Origin: Actinomycetota bacterium | Lineage (GTDB): Bacteria > Actinomycetota > Acidimicrobiia > IMCC26256 > VFJJ01 | Direction of reading: 5' to 3' | Assembly (NCBI GenBank): GCA_009886115.1 | Contig: VFJJ01000026.1 | Location: 1 to 64,000, forward strand | Length of the DNA stretch: 64,000 bases | Shown here: positions 16,138-25,584 of the stretch, in pieces | Layout: the number at the start of each line of letters is the position of its first letter | Position numbering within the stretch: the first letter of the stretch is position 1 | Notes under the pieces: generated by a model | What the model was told of the DNA's origin: nothing | The model's database searches: none | Seen by the model: only the letters and a program-made list of their open reading frames with translations | Made by a program: the position numbers and the translations under genes

Positions 16138-17687
16138 GCGTCGTCAACGCGGCGACGTCAGGTCCGTCGCTGCTGCACGAGGTCCTCGACCGGGCGGCGG
16201 CTGGCACGCCCGATGCCCCGGCGCTCGTCCATCGCGCCAGCCGCTTCTCGTTCTCCCAGTTGGCTTCCCGGGTATGGGCGACGGCTGCGCTCGTCGAGGC
16301 CACGACCGATCCGGGAGATCGGATCGCCGTCGTCGGCGAGAACCATCCGGTGTGGGTCGAGTGCTATTACGGGGTTCCGGCCGTCTCGCGCCGACTGGTG
16401 TTCTTGAACCACCGCCTGGCCGACGCCGAGATCGCCGCGATCGTGCGGCGCTCGGGGGCCCGGGTCGTCGTGGGGCCCAGCGGGCTCGCCGACCGGTTGC
16501 GCGCCGCGCTCGTCGCCGACGGCCCTCCGCCGGTCGTCGTCGATCGCGACACGTGGACCGATCGGGTCGACGAGCATCTCGGCCGGAGACCGCCGGAGCA
16601 TGCGCGGGCGACCGACCCCGGGGCCACGGCATGGATCATCTATACGAGCGGCACGACCGCCAGCCCCAAGGGGGCCATGCTCACCCATCGAGGTGTGCTT
16701 GCCGCGGTGAACGCCACGGCGGGCTTGCGCCCCATGGCCGACGACGACGTGTACGTGTTCCCGTACCCGCTGTGTCACGTTGCCGGCTACAACGTGATCC
16801 ACTGCCATCTGCGGGGCCGGCCGGTCGTGTTGCTGGCCACGTTCGACGCTGCGGCGTTCGTCGATGCTGTCGACCACGAGGGCGCTACCACCTGTTCAAT
16901 GGCCGCCACCATGCTTGACAGTCTCCTGGACCATGTCGACGAGCATCCCGAAGCGCGGGCACGACTGCGAGGTCTGCGCTCGGTGGCCTACGGCGCCGCG
17001 CCGATGCCCGAGACCGTCCTGCGGCGCGCCGACGCCGAGTTGGGGATCGATTTCGCGCAGGGTTACGGGATGACCGAGCTCTCGGGTAACGCGGTCTTCC
17101 TGGGTCCCGACGATCATCGCCGTGGCCTCGCCGGCGACGGACGCCTCCTGCGCGCCGCCGGCCGCCCGGCTCCGGGGGTCGAGCTCCGCATCGTCGACGC
17201 CGACGACCGCCCCGTTCCGCCCGGCCGGGTCGGCGAGATCGTCATCCGAGCCGAGCAACTGCTCGCAGGGTATTGGGATGATCCCGAGACCACGGCCACG
17301 GCGTTCCGGGGAGGCTGGTTCCACACCGGCGACGTGGGCCGCATCGATGCCGACGGGCTGGTGTCGATCGTCGACCGGCTGAAGGACGTCATCGTCACCG
17401 GCGGCGAGAACGTGTCGTCGCTCGAGGTCGAGGAGGCCTTGCGTTCCCACCCGGCCGTCCGTGATGTGGCCGTGATCGGTCTACCCGACGAGCACTGGGG
17501 CGAACGCGTCTGCGCCGTCGTCGTGCCCGTGCCGGGCGCGCTGCTCGACGAGGCCGATCTGGTCGAGCATGCCCGGGCCCGTCTCGGAGGCTTCAAGATA
17601 CCCCGCCGGGTCGAGCTCGTCGCCGAGCTCCCCAAGAACGGCACCGGCAAGGTCATGAAGGCCGACCTGCGGGCCCGGTTCGGCTAG
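16134..17687 (+). CDS. Acyl-CoA synthetase (AMP-dependent, class I adenylate-forming)
   Basis: A 517-residue ligase. The AMP P-loop IIYTSGTTASPKGAM is at 168-182, then GYGMTELSG, HTGDVGRIDADG, the hinge RLKDVIVTGGENVSS and the C-terminal catalytic lysine region PKNGTGKVMKADL. All core motifs are intact, so it should form an acyl-adenylate and then a CoA thioester. The chain-length class is unclear. It is translationally coupled (ATGA) to the D-aminoacylase-like gene and is followed by an SDR 50 bp on, in the same direction. Confidence 0.88.
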   Translation: MSVVNAATSGPSLLHEVLDRAAAGTPDAPALVHRASRFSFSQLASRVWATAALVEATTDPGDRIAVVGENHPVWVECYYGVPAVSRRLVFLNHRLADAEIAAIVRRSGARVVVGPSGLADRLRAALVADGPPPVVVDRDTWTDRVDEHLGRRPPEHARATDPGATAWIIYTSGTTASPKGAMLTHRGVLAAVNATAGLRPMADDDVYVFPYPLCHVAGYNVIHCHLRGRPVVLLATFDAAAFVDAVDHEGATTCSMAATMLDSLLDHVDEHPEARARLRGLRSVAYGAAPMPETVLRRADAELGIDFAQGYGMTELSGNAVFLGPDDHRRGLAGDGRLLRAAGRPAPGVELRIVDADDRPVPPGRVGEIVIRAEQLLAGYWDDPETTATAFRGGWFHTGDVGRIDADGLVSIVDRLKDVIVTGGENVSSLEVEEALRSHPAVRDVAVIGLPDEHWGERVCAVVVPVPGALLDEADLVEHARARLGGFKIPRRVELVAELPKNGTGKVMKADLRARFG

Positions 17688-17737
17688 GCGGGGATCGGCG
17701 GCTGGCGCCGGGGCCGATCGGCTGATCGAATGGCGCC

Positions 17738-18655
17738 ATGACCCTTGGAGCCGACTCGACGACCGACGACGTGTTGACGGGCGTCGACCTCACCGGACGG
17801 ACGGCCGTCGTCACCGGTGCGACGACCGGTATCGGGATCGAGACCGCCCGGGCCCTGGCCGCGGCGGGCGCGACCGTGGTGCTCACAGCTCGCGATGCCG
17901 TCAAGGGCGAGGCCGCCCGGCACACGATCGCCGGCGCCGTACCCGGCGCCGATCTCGACGTGGGCGTGCTGGAGCTGGGCTCGCTGGCCAGTGTGCGCGA
18001 GTTCGCTGCGTGGTGCACCGAGCGCCACCCCGCGATCCAGCTGTTGATCAACAACGCCGGCGTGATGATGACGCCGTTCGGTCGCACGGCCGACGGGTTC
18101 GAGACGCAGTTCGGCACCAACCACCTGGGCCATTTCCTGCTCACCAATCTGCTCGTGCCGTCGCTCCTGGCCGGTTCACCGTCGCGGATCGTGAACCTGT
18201 CCTCGGGCGGGCACCTGGGCTCCGACATCGTGTGGGACGACGTCAACTACGAACACCGGCCGTACGACAAGTTCGGCGCCTACGGGCAGTCGAAGACCGC
18301 CAACATCCTCTTCGCCGCCGAGCTCGACCGCCGGTTGTCGGCCAGCGGGGTGCACGCCTTCTCGGTGCACCCGGGCATGATCCCCACCGAGCTCGGCCGC
18401 CACATGACCACGGACGACTTCGCCGCGCTCAAGGAACGGGCGAAGCGCTCGCCCGGTGGTGGCGGGCTGCCGGCCTACAAGACGATTCCTGCGGGGGCCG
18501 CCACGTCGGTGTGGGCGGCCACCGCAGCGGAGCTCGACGCCCACGGGGGCGCGTACCTGGCCGACTGCCAGCTCGCGACCTCTGCGGCGTGGGCGAGCGA
18601 TCCCGATTCTGCCGCCCGGCTGTGGACGCTGTCGGAGGCGCTCGTCGGGCTCTGA
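17738..18655 (+). CDS. SDR-family oxidoreductase (retinol-dehydrogenase-like)
   Basis: A 305-residue SDR with TGATTGIG (26-33), TARD after strand two (an arginine that favours NADPH), LLINNAGVM, and the WW-domain-oxidoreductase/retinol-dehydrogenase signature FETQFGTNHLGHFLLTNLL. The serine is in NLSSGGHLG and the pair in YGQSKTANIL. The chain is longer than classical SDRs because of the usual C-terminal extension of this subgroup. It probably acts on a lipophilic alcohol, aldehyde or ketone. The gene sits between two D-aminoacylase-like amidohydrolases. Confidence 0.86.
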   Translation: MTLGADSTTDDVLTGVDLTGRTAVVTGATTGIGIETARALAAAGATVVLTARDAVKGEAARHTIAGAVPGADLDVGVLELGSLASVREFAAWCTERHPAIQLLINNAGVMMTPFGRTADGFETQFGTNHLGHFLLTNLLVPSLLAGSPSRIVNLSSGGHLGSDIVWDDVNYEHRPYDKFGAYGQSKTANILFAAELDRRLSASGVHAFSVHPGMIPTELGRHMTTDDFAALKERAKRSPGGGGLPAYKTIPAGAATSVWAATAAELDAHGGAYLADCQLATSAAWASDPDSAARLWTLSEALVGL

Positions 18656-18758
18656 CGGCTCTCGGCTGTGCCCGACCAGCTTCGCGTGACACAGTGGTGG
18701 GCGTCCCAAGCACCGGCGCCCGACGCGACGCCGGTTCGCGCCCGCTCGAGGAGAGCCC

Positions 18759-20504
18759 ATGTACGACCTGATCGTCCGCAACGGCACCATCGTCGACGGC
18801 ACAGGCGCTCCCCGCTGCGTCGGTGACATCGCCATCAGCGACGGCGTGCTGGCCCAGGTCGGCGGCGTCGTCGAGGGCCCGGCACGCGAGGAGATCGACG
18901 CGACCGGGCTCGTCGTCACGCCGGGGTTCGTCGATCACCACACGCACTACGACGGTCAGGTCACATGGGACGACGTGCTCGAACCGACGTCGTGCCATGG
19001 TGTCACGACGATCGTCGTCGGCAACTGCGGCGTGGGCTTCGCTCCCGCCCGGCCCGACCGGCACCAGCAGCTCATCGAGCTCATGGAAGCGGTCGAGGAC
19101 ATTCCCGGCGCTGCGCTGGCCGAAGGGCTGGCCTGGAACTGGGAGACCTTCCCCGAGTACCTCGACGCGATCGCCGATCGGCGTTGGACGATGGACGTGG
19201 CCACCATGGTCACCCATGCCGCGGTGAGGGTGTACGTGATGGGCGATCGTGGAGCCCGCAACGAGGCTTCGACGGCCGCCGACATCGACGCCATGGCCCA
19301 GATCGTCCGGGAGGGCATCGCCGCCGGCGCCTACGGCTTCTCCACCTCGCGCACCCTCGGCCACACCACACGCGACGGCGAGCCGGTGCCGGGCACGTTC
19401 GCCGCCGAGGACGAGCTCTTCGGCATCGCCGCCGCGCTCAGCGATGCCCCCGACGCCATCTTCGAGATCGCCTCGCTCGGGGCGGCCGGCGAGGATCCCG
19501 AGGGGATGCGCAAGGAGCTCGACTGGATGCGCCGGGTGTCGCTCGAGTTCGGCACCAAGATCACGTACCTGCTCCTGCAGTACCAGTCTGCTCCGGAGAT
19601 GTGGAGGGTGTTGCTGAGCGACACGGCCGAGGCGATCGCCGACGGCGCCCGGATCGTGGCCCAGGTCGCCAGCCGGCCCTTCGGGATGTTGATCGGGTTC
19701 CCGAGCTACCACCCGTTCCAGAAGCGACCGACGTTCCAGGCGTTGAAGCAGTCGACGTCGTCGCCGGCCGAGTTGGCGGCCGAGCTGCGCAAGCCCGAGG
19801 TGAAAGCGGCGATCCTGGCCGAGCCCGACACCGCCGACAGCGGCACCCACTTCGACATGTTGGCCATCGGAATTCAGGCGCAGCTGGCCAACATGTACCC
19901 GCTGGGCTCCGACTGCGACTACGAGCCGACGGCCGACCGTTCCGTCGCGGCACTGGCCGCGGTCGCCGGGCGCGATGCCCTCGAGTACACCTACGACCTC
20001 ATGGTCGAAGACGACGCCCAGAACCTCCTGATGCTGCCGTTCTTCAACTACTCAGAGGGCAACCACGACGCGCTGCACGAGATGATGACCCATCCGACCA
20101 CGGTGCTGGGTCTGGGCGATGGCGGCGCGCACTGCGCCATGATCTGTGACGCGTCGATGCCCACGTACCTCCTCTCGCACTGGGTGCGCGATCGGAGCCG
20201 GGGCGCGCGACTCGAGCTCGAGGAGGCGGTCCGGATGCAGACGAGCGAGGCGGCCGGGCTCTTCGGCCTCTCCGACCGGGGCACCCTCGCCGTGGGTCAG
20301 AAGGCCGACCTCAACGTCATCGATCTCGACCGGATCGGCCTGGTCCCGCCGCGTGCCGTCGACGACCTGCCCGCTGGTGGACGTCGGCTCCTCCAGGCGG
20401 CGACGGGCTACGTGGCCACGATCGTGAGCGGCGAGGTGACGCGACGCGACGGCGCCGACACCGGGGCTCGCCCCGGCCGACTGCTGCGGAGCACTGCGAG
20501 CTGA
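18759..20504 (+). CDS. D-aminoacylase-like amidohydrolase
   Basis: A 581-residue paralogue of the 14419 gene: MYDLIVRNGTIVDGTG, metal motif GFVDHHTHYDGQ, GNCGVGFAPARPD, WNWETFPEYLDAI, VYVMGDRGA, FSTSRTLGH and the C-terminal LGDGGAHCAMICD with its metal aspartate. The motif order is shared with the first copy but the sequences differ over most of the length, so this is an old duplication. It should hydrolyse an N-acyl or cyclic amide bond. It begins about 100 bp after the SDR and is likely part of the same rightward unit. Confidence 0.84.
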   Translation: MYDLIVRNGTIVDGTGAPRCVGDIAISDGVLAQVGGVVEGPAREEIDATGLVVTPGFVDHHTHYDGQVTWDDVLEPTSCHGVTTIVVGNCGVGFAPARPDRHQQLIELMEAVEDIPGAALAEGLAWNWETFPEYLDAIADRRWTMDVATMVTHAAVRVYVMGDRGARNEASTAADIDAMAQIVREGIAAGAYGFSTSRTLGHTTRDGEPVPGTFAAEDELFGIAAALSDAPDAIFEIASLGAAGEDPEGMRKELDWMRRVSLEFGTKITYLLLQYQSAPEMWRVLLSDTAEAIADGARIVAQVASRPFGMLIGFPSYHPFQKRPTFQALKQSTSSPAELAAELRKPEVKAAILAEPDTADSGTHFDMLAIGIQAQLANMYPLGSDCDYEPTADRSVAALAAVAGRDALEYTYDLMVEDDAQNLLMLPFFNYSEGNHDALHEMMTHPTTVLGLGDGGAHCAMICDASMPTYLLSHWVRDRSRGARLELEEAVRMQTSEAAGLFGLSDRGTLAVGQKADLNVIDLDRIGLVPPRAVDDLPAGGRRLLQAATGYVATIVSGEVTRRDGADTGARPGRLLRSTAS

Positions 20505-20634
20505 TCCTCGTCGCCCGTTCGGTCGCCCTCTGAGTCCTCTGCGGCGCTGACACCGGGCACCTACCGTTTCCATCATCGAGTTGTATCGGCGACAGGCCGG
20601 ATGGCATTCGCGCCTGGTTCTGGAGAGAGACCTC

Positions 20635-21744
20635 ATGGCTGACTCACAAGCCCGGGCCGTCTACGAGCAGCTCGTCGACCTGCTGCGAGAGGCGGGGGAG
20701 CGCTTCGCCGGGCCCGAGCGCGGGGTCGTCGATCCCGACGACGTGGGCGACGCGCTGCGGAACGTCACCCACATCCTCCAGAGCGCCCTCCTCGCCCATC
20801 AGGAGTTCGACCCTGATCGGCCGGTGTTCAACCGGATCGTCTCGCCGACCCGGAGCTTCACCGGCGACAACGCCGACGCCGTGTACTTCGAGGCGCCCGT
20901 GAGCGGCGGCCGCGAGTACGTGGTGCGGGGCAACCTCGCCGGCGCGGTCTACACGTCGTTCACGATGGAAGCCGGCGCCGCCGACGGCAAGTACGCCACC
21001 CATCTCACGGGGGTGCTCAACGACGGCGACATCGACGCCGACGCCGACGGCAACTACGAGATCCGCATCGGCGGCGACGAGAGCGGCCGCAACCGGCTCG
21101 CCGTCGGCCCCGACGGGGGACGGATCACCACGCGCCACTACTTCGAATGGCCCACCTCGGCGGCCGCATCGCAGACGCTGCACATCCCGATCTCGATCGC
21201 CGCCGTCGAGCCCATCGGGCCTCCGCCCCGGTGGGGTGACGCCCGGGTCGCCGCCGCTCTCGGGCGGGTCATCAACCACGTGCGGCCCAAGACCGTCGAG
21301 GCTCCCTCGGCCGGCGCCTACGTCCCGTCGTGGTTGTCGAGCGTCCCCAACGTGTTCAATCCGCCCGAGAAGCCCGGTGCGCTGGCGTTCGCCGCGGCCG
21401 ACGCCGCTTACACCATGGCGCCCTATGTCATCGGTCCCGACCAGGCGCTGGTGATCACCGGGCGCTGGCCCGAGTGCCGCTTCGCCAACGTGTCGCTCTG
21501 GACGCGGTTCTCGCAGATGTACGACTACGTGAACCGGCCCGTGTGGCGCAACCGGGCCAACACCACGCTCGAGCCCGACGGCAGCTTCAGGATGATCCTG
21601 GCGCATCGCGATCCGGGCCTGCCCAACTGGCTCGACACCGAAGGACGACCGTCGGGCACCATGTTCTGGCGGTTCTTCCTCCCCGAGGGCGCCATCGAGA
21701 CCCCGCAGGCGACCGTCGTCGACGTCGCGTCGCTCGGAGGCTGA
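20635..21744 (+). CDS. DUF1214-type domain protein
   Basis: A 369-residue protein. The second half has the DUF1214-like pattern: DQALVITGRWPECRFANVSL, YDYVNRPVWRNRANTTLEPD and FRMILAHRDPGLPNWLDTEG. The first half is acidic with VVRGNLAGAVYTSFTME. No signal peptide or membrane segment is visible. ATG 20635 has GGAGAG nine bases upstream, and the 18 codons before it in the same frame are non-coding in look. It ends one base before the GTG of the P450, so the two are co-translated. The function of this domain is not established. Its pairing with a P450 and CoA transferase suggests a lipid or steroid role. Confidence 0.75.
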   Translation: MADSQARAVYEQLVDLLREAGERFAGPERGVVDPDDVGDALRNVTHILQSALLAHQEFDPDRPVFNRIVSPTRSFTGDNADAVYFEAPVSGGREYVVRGNLAGAVYTSFTMEAGAADGKYATHLTGVLNDGDIDADADGNYEIRIGGDESGRNRLAVGPDGGRITTRHYFEWPTSAAASQTLHIPISIAAVEPIGPPPRWGDARVAAALGRVINHVRPKTVEAPSAGAYVPSWLSSVPNVFNPPEKPGALAFAAADAAYTMAPYVIGPDQALVITGRWPECRFANVSLWTRFSQMYDYVNRPVWRNRANTTLEPDGSFRMILAHRDPGLPNWLDTEGRPSGTMFWRFFLPEGAIETPQATVVDVASLGG

Positions 21745-21745
21745 C

Positions 21746-22966
21746 GTGGCCGACCCGACCGACGGAACCGACGGCTTCGACTTCGACCCGTTCGATACGG
21801 GGTGGTTCGCCGATCCGTATCCCGCGTACGCGCAGATGCGGCGCAACCATCCCGTGTACCGCAAGGAGATCCCGAACCATCGGATCTGGCCCCACTACTG
21901 GATGCTGTCGCGCGCGGCCGACGTCAACGACGCGCTGGCCGACTGGCGCACGTTCTCGTCGGCCCGGGGAACGCTCGTCGACACCGACAGCTCGCTGTTG
22001 CCGCCGAACATGTTCAACATGGACCCGCCCCGCCACGACGAGCACCGGTCGATCCTGGCCCGGGTGCTGACGCCGTCACGGGTGGCGGCGCTCGAGCCGC
22101 ACGTTCGGGCCTACGCCGAGGACCTGGTGACGGGTTTTCGCTCGCGGGGGACGTTCGACGCGCCCACCGAATTCGCGCAGCTCATCCCCACGATCACCAT
22201 GTGCGCCTTGATGGATCTGCCTCGTGAGGGTCGCGAGCAGTTCCTCGAGTGGAACCTGGCCACCTTGGCCGGAGCTGATTTCACGAGTGAGACGTCGCTG
22301 GCGGCCTACGGCGAGATGGCGCAGTACTGGACCGGTCTGGTGGCCGACCGTCGTCGTAACCCCGGCGGCGACCTGATCTCGCTCATCCTGCACACGCCGG
22401 TCGAGGGCGAGCCTCTGGCCGACGAGGAGATCTCGGGCTTCTGCTCGCTCCTGCACGACGCCGCGCAGAACACCACGATGAACCTCATCAGCAACGCGAT
22501 CATCAGCCTGGGTCGCTTCCCCGACCAGCGGCGCAAGCTCGCCGCCGATCCCGGCCGATGGCCGACGGCCTTGGAAGAGCTGCTCCGCTACGAGTCGCCC
22601 GTGCAGGGTCTGGCCCGCACGACGACCCGTGACGTGGAGCTCCACGGCGTCACCATCCCGGCCGGCGATCAGGTGCTGTTGCTGTACGGCTCGGCCAACC
22701 ACGACGAGACCGTGTTCGAGCGGCCCGACGTGCTCGACCTCGACCGGGTGGTGAAGCTGCACTGGACCTTCGGTCACGGCATCCACTACTGCCTCGGCAA
22801 CGCCGTCGCCCGGCTCGAAGCCCGAGTGTCGTTGCAGGTCCTGCTCGAGACCATCGGCGACTGGGAGGTCGACGAGAAGGCCATCGTCCGCAACCAGCTG
22901 GTGCCCACACGGGGCGTCGCTGCTGCTCCCGTGCTGTTCGAGGCAACGGCTCGTCGAGGCGGCTGA
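21746..22966 (+). CDS. Cytochrome P450
   Basis: A complete 406-residue bacterial P450. The haem loop FGHGIHYCLG places the iron ligand at Cys349. The K-helix ExxR is in EELLRYESPV, and MDPPRHDEHRSIL is the C-helix region. The I-helix reads LLHDAAQNTTM (235-245), with Ala-Gln-Asn where most P450s have Gly and an acid before the conserved Thr. That may alter proton delivery. GTG 21746 lies one base after the DUF1214 stop, and the CoA transferase GTG is immediately downstream, so this is a tight three-gene unit. It will need a ferredoxin and reductase encoded elsewhere. Substrate unknown. Confidence 0.9.
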   Translation: MADPTDGTDGFDFDPFDTGWFADPYPAYAQMRRNHPVYRKEIPNHRIWPHYWMLSRAADVNDALADWRTFSSARGTLVDTDSSLLPPNMFNMDPPRHDEHRSILARVLTPSRVAALEPHVRAYAEDLVTGFRSRGTFDAPTEFAQLIPTITMCALMDLPREGREQFLEWNLATLAGADFTSETSLAAYGEMAQYWTGLVADRRRNPGGDLISLILHTPVEGEPLADEEISGFCSLLHDAAQNTTMNLISNAIISLGRFPDQRRKLAADPGRWPTALEELLRYESPVQGLARTTTRDVELHGVTIPAGDQVLLLYGSANHDETVFERPDVLDLDRVVKLHWTFGHGIHYCLGNAVARLEARVSLQVLLETIGDWEVDEKAIVRNQLVPTRGVAAAPVLFEATARRGG

Positions 22967-25438
22967 GTGGCTGCGCCGGTCGCCGCAACGGGTGGCGACG
23001 ACGAGACCCTGGGCCCCCTGGGCCCCCTGGGCCCCCTGGCCCATCTGCGCGTCGTCGATCTCACCGACCTGCGGGGCGCGCTGTGCGCACGCATCCTCGG
23101 CGATCTCGGGGCTGACGTGCTCAAGATCGTCGACCCCGCCATCGGAGCCGCCGAGATCGAGAGCGTCGCGTACCGCTACCGCAACGCCAACAAGCGCGGG
23201 CGCCGGCTCGACCTCACCGTCGACTCGGAGCGGACCGCGTTCCACGAGCTCCTGGCCGAAGCCGACGTGCTCATCGAGAACCTGGGACCGACCGCTCGCG
23301 CGATGCTCGGGCTGGCTCCGGATGCCGTGGCCGAGCGCCATCCCCGCCTGGTGCACGTGGCCCTCACCGACCTGGGCCTCGACGGGCCCGATGCCGCCTG
23401 GCACCTCGAACCCCTGCCTGCGCTCGCAGCCTCGGGAGCCTTGTGGGCGACGGGATTCCCCGATCGCCCGCCGTGCTCGATCCCGGGCTATCTCGCACAC
23501 GACTGCGCTTCGGTGCACGGCGCTCTCGGGGCCGTGGCTGCCATCGCCGATCGCGACCGACACACCGGAGCCGGCCCCGGCCTCGGCCTCGGCCCGGGCC
23601 TCGGCCCCGACCTCGGCCTCGGCCAGCTCGTCGAGGTGAGCGCCCAGGAGGCTGCGCTGGCCGGGACCATCCCCTGGTCGATCCTCGTCCCCGACTACCT
23701 CCACATCAACCCCATGCTTCCGGCCGAGGGTCGCCGCAATGCAGACGGCTTCTACATCGTCCTTCCGGTGGCCGATGGCTGGGTGCGGGTCATCAACGGC
23801 TCGAACCGCCAGTGGGACGGCTTCGTCGAGCTCCTGGGCAAGCCCGCCGCGCTCACCGGCCCCGAATGGCAACAGCCCGGTTATCGGGGGCCGAACTCCG
23901 ACGTGGTGCGCATCGTGGCCCACGAGGCGCTGGCCGAGCGGACCCGCGCCGAGCTCTTCGACCAGGCCCGGCAAACCGGCGCCACGATCGGGGTGCTGCA
24001 TTCGCTGTCGGAGTTCGTGGCCCACGAGCAGACCCGCTCACGAGGATTCTTCGCGGCCACGGGCTTTCCCGGCCTCGGCGATGCGCCGTTCGCCACGTCG
24101 GCCATCCGGCTGTCGGCGACCCCCACGTCGCTGCGTCACCCGGCCCCCGGTCTCGCCGACGAGCACGCCGCCTCGTTCGGACCCCGCAGCGCACCACGAG
24201 GCGGGCTCGAGCGGTTGGCCATGGGGCACAACGAGCCGGGGAGCGACAACGGTCTGTTGCTCGACGGGGTCACGGTCGTCGAGTTCGGCGTGGCCGCGGT
24301 CGTACCTGAGCTGTGCTGGATGCTCTCGGAGCTCGGCGCCGACGTCGTCAAGATCGAGTCGGCGGTGCATCCCGACGTGTTGCGCCAGACCGGCGGTGCG
24401 CGGTTCAACTGCGGGTTCGCATTCAATGCCGAGTGCCGGGGTCGGCGCAGCGTGGCGCTCGACCTCTCGACGCCCGAGGGTCGCGCGCTGGCGTTCTCCT
24501 TGTGCGCCAAGGCCGACGTGGTTGCCGAGAACCATCGGGGTGGCGTGCTCGAGAAGCTCGGGCTGGGCTACGAGGCACTGAGGACGGTGAACCCGTCGAT
24601 CGTGTACGCCTCGTCACAGGGCTACGGCCGGGGTGGGCCCTTCGGGGAGATGCCGGCCTACGGTCCCCTCAACTCGGGCTTCGCAGGGGTGCACCTGTTG
24701 TGGAACCACCCCGACGCGCCCTATCCGTGCGGCACGTCGATGAACCATCCCGACCACATCGCCGGCAAGCTCCTCGCCGTTGCCGTGCTCGCTGCGCTCG
24801 AGCATCGGCGGCGAACGGGTGAAGGACAGCTCGTCGAGATGGCCCAGACCGAGGCGGCGGCGTACCTCGTCGGTGAGCTGTACCTCGAAGGAGCGCTGGG
24901 GGGAACCGATCCACAGCCCGTCGGCAATCGCAGCGCGGTCGCCGTTCCCCACGGCGTGTTCCCCGCAGCGGGCGACGACGCGTGGGTGGCGATCGCCGTG
25001 CCCGACGACGGGGCCTGGACCAGGCTGTGCGGCGCGCTCGGGTGGGCCGCCGACGCTGCCGTGGCGACGCTCGCCGGGCGCCTGGCCGCGGTCGACGCCA
25101 TCGAAAGCCGCCTTTCCGCCTGGACGGCCGTCCGCGCGGCCCGCGAGTGCGCGGAGCTTCTCCAGGCGCACGGCGTCTCGGCCATGCCGGTGCTCGGCCC
25201 GCTCGAGCACCGGGCCGACCCCCATCTGCAGGCTCGGGGATACCTGGTCGAGACCGAGCACGCCGAGGTGGGCCTTGAACACCACGTCGGCCAGCCCACA
25301 CGCTGGTCGCGTCTCGCCACCCGAACAGCGTCGAGCGCACCATGCCTGGGTGCCCACACCGCCGAGGTGTTGCGCGAACACCTCGGCCTCACCGACGATG
25401 AGATCGTGGCCCTCACCGAACGCGCCGTGCTGCGCTGA
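22967..25438 (+). CDS. Tandem-fused CaiB/BaiF (family III) CoA transferase
   Basis: An 823-residue protein made of two family III CoA-transferase domains. The first (about 25-410) has VVDLTDLRGALCARILGDLG, ADVLIENLGP and the region HDCASVHGALGA with a candidate catalytic Asp. The second (about 430-820) has LLLDGVTVVEFGVAAVVPEL, VAENHRGGVLEKLGLGY and MNHPDHIAGK with the expected Asp. Single-domain enzymes form interlocked dimers, so the fusion probably gives an intramolecular version. Two low-complexity repeats occur: GPLGPLGPL near the N-terminus and GLGLGPGLGPDLGLG at about 200-215. It starts with GTG straight after the P450 stop. Confidence 0.87.
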   Translation: MAAPVAATGGDDETLGPLGPLGPLAHLRVVDLTDLRGALCARILGDLGADVLKIVDPAIGAAEIESVAYRYRNANKRGRRLDLTVDSERTAFHELLAEADVLIENLGPTARAMLGLAPDAVAERHPRLVHVALTDLGLDGPDAAWHLEPLPALAASGALWATGFPDRPPCSIPGYLAHDCASVHGALGAVAAIADRDRHTGAGPGLGLGPGLGPDLGLGQLVEVSAQEAALAGTIPWSILVPDYLHINPMLPAEGRRNADGFYIVLPVADGWVRVINGSNRQWDGFVELLGKPAALTGPEWQQPGYRGPNSDVVRIVAHEALAERTRAELFDQARQTGATIGVLHSLSEFVAHEQTRSRGFFAATGFPGLGDAPFATSAIRLSATPTSLRHPAPGLADEHAASFGPRSAPRGGLERLAMGHNEPGSDNGLLLDGVTVVEFGVAAVVPELCWMLSELGADVVKIESAVHPDVLRQTGGARFNCGFAFNAECRGRRSVALDLSTPEGRALAFSLCAKADVVAENHRGGVLEKLGLGYEALRTVNPSIVYASSQGYGRGGPFGEMPAYGPLNSGFAGVHLLWNHPDAPYPCGTSMNHPDHIAGKLLAVAVLAALEHRRRTGEGQLVEMAQTEAAAYLVGELYLEGALGGTDPQPVGNRSAVAVPHGVFPAAGDDAWVAIAVPDDGAWTRLCGALGWAADAAVATLAGRLAAVDAIESRLSAWTAVRAARECAELLQAHGVSAMPVLGPLEHRADPHLQARGYLVETEHAEVGLEHHVGQPTRWSRLATRTASSAPCLGAHTAEVLREHLGLTDDEIVALTERAVLR
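23011..23037 (+). repeat. 9-bp tandem repeat in the CoA transferase N-terminus
   Basis: Three perfect copies of GGGCCCCCT followed by a partial fourth encode the GPLGPLGPL stretch ahead of the first folded strand. Confidence 0.85.
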
Positions 25439-25463
25439 CGGGCGAACCCCCGTCGATCCCTCG

Positions 25464-25513
25464 CCAACTGTCAGCGTGGCGGGCCGTATCCGGCCCCTCA
25501 CGCTGACAGTTGG
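25464..25513. repeat. 50-bp palindrome, family B copy 1
   Basis: Perfect 15-base arms (CCAACTGTCAGCGTG and its complement) enclose a second small stem around GGGCCGTATCCGGCCC. It begins 26 bp after the CoA transferase stop. The copy at 26497-26544 shares the arms, and the core is in the opposite orientation. No T-run follows. Confidence 0.9.
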
Positions 25514-25584
25514 AGGGGGTGGGGCGCGTCGATAGGCTCCGGCCGGTCCGACACAGATGACACAGGTGAGATGGGGAGAGCGAC

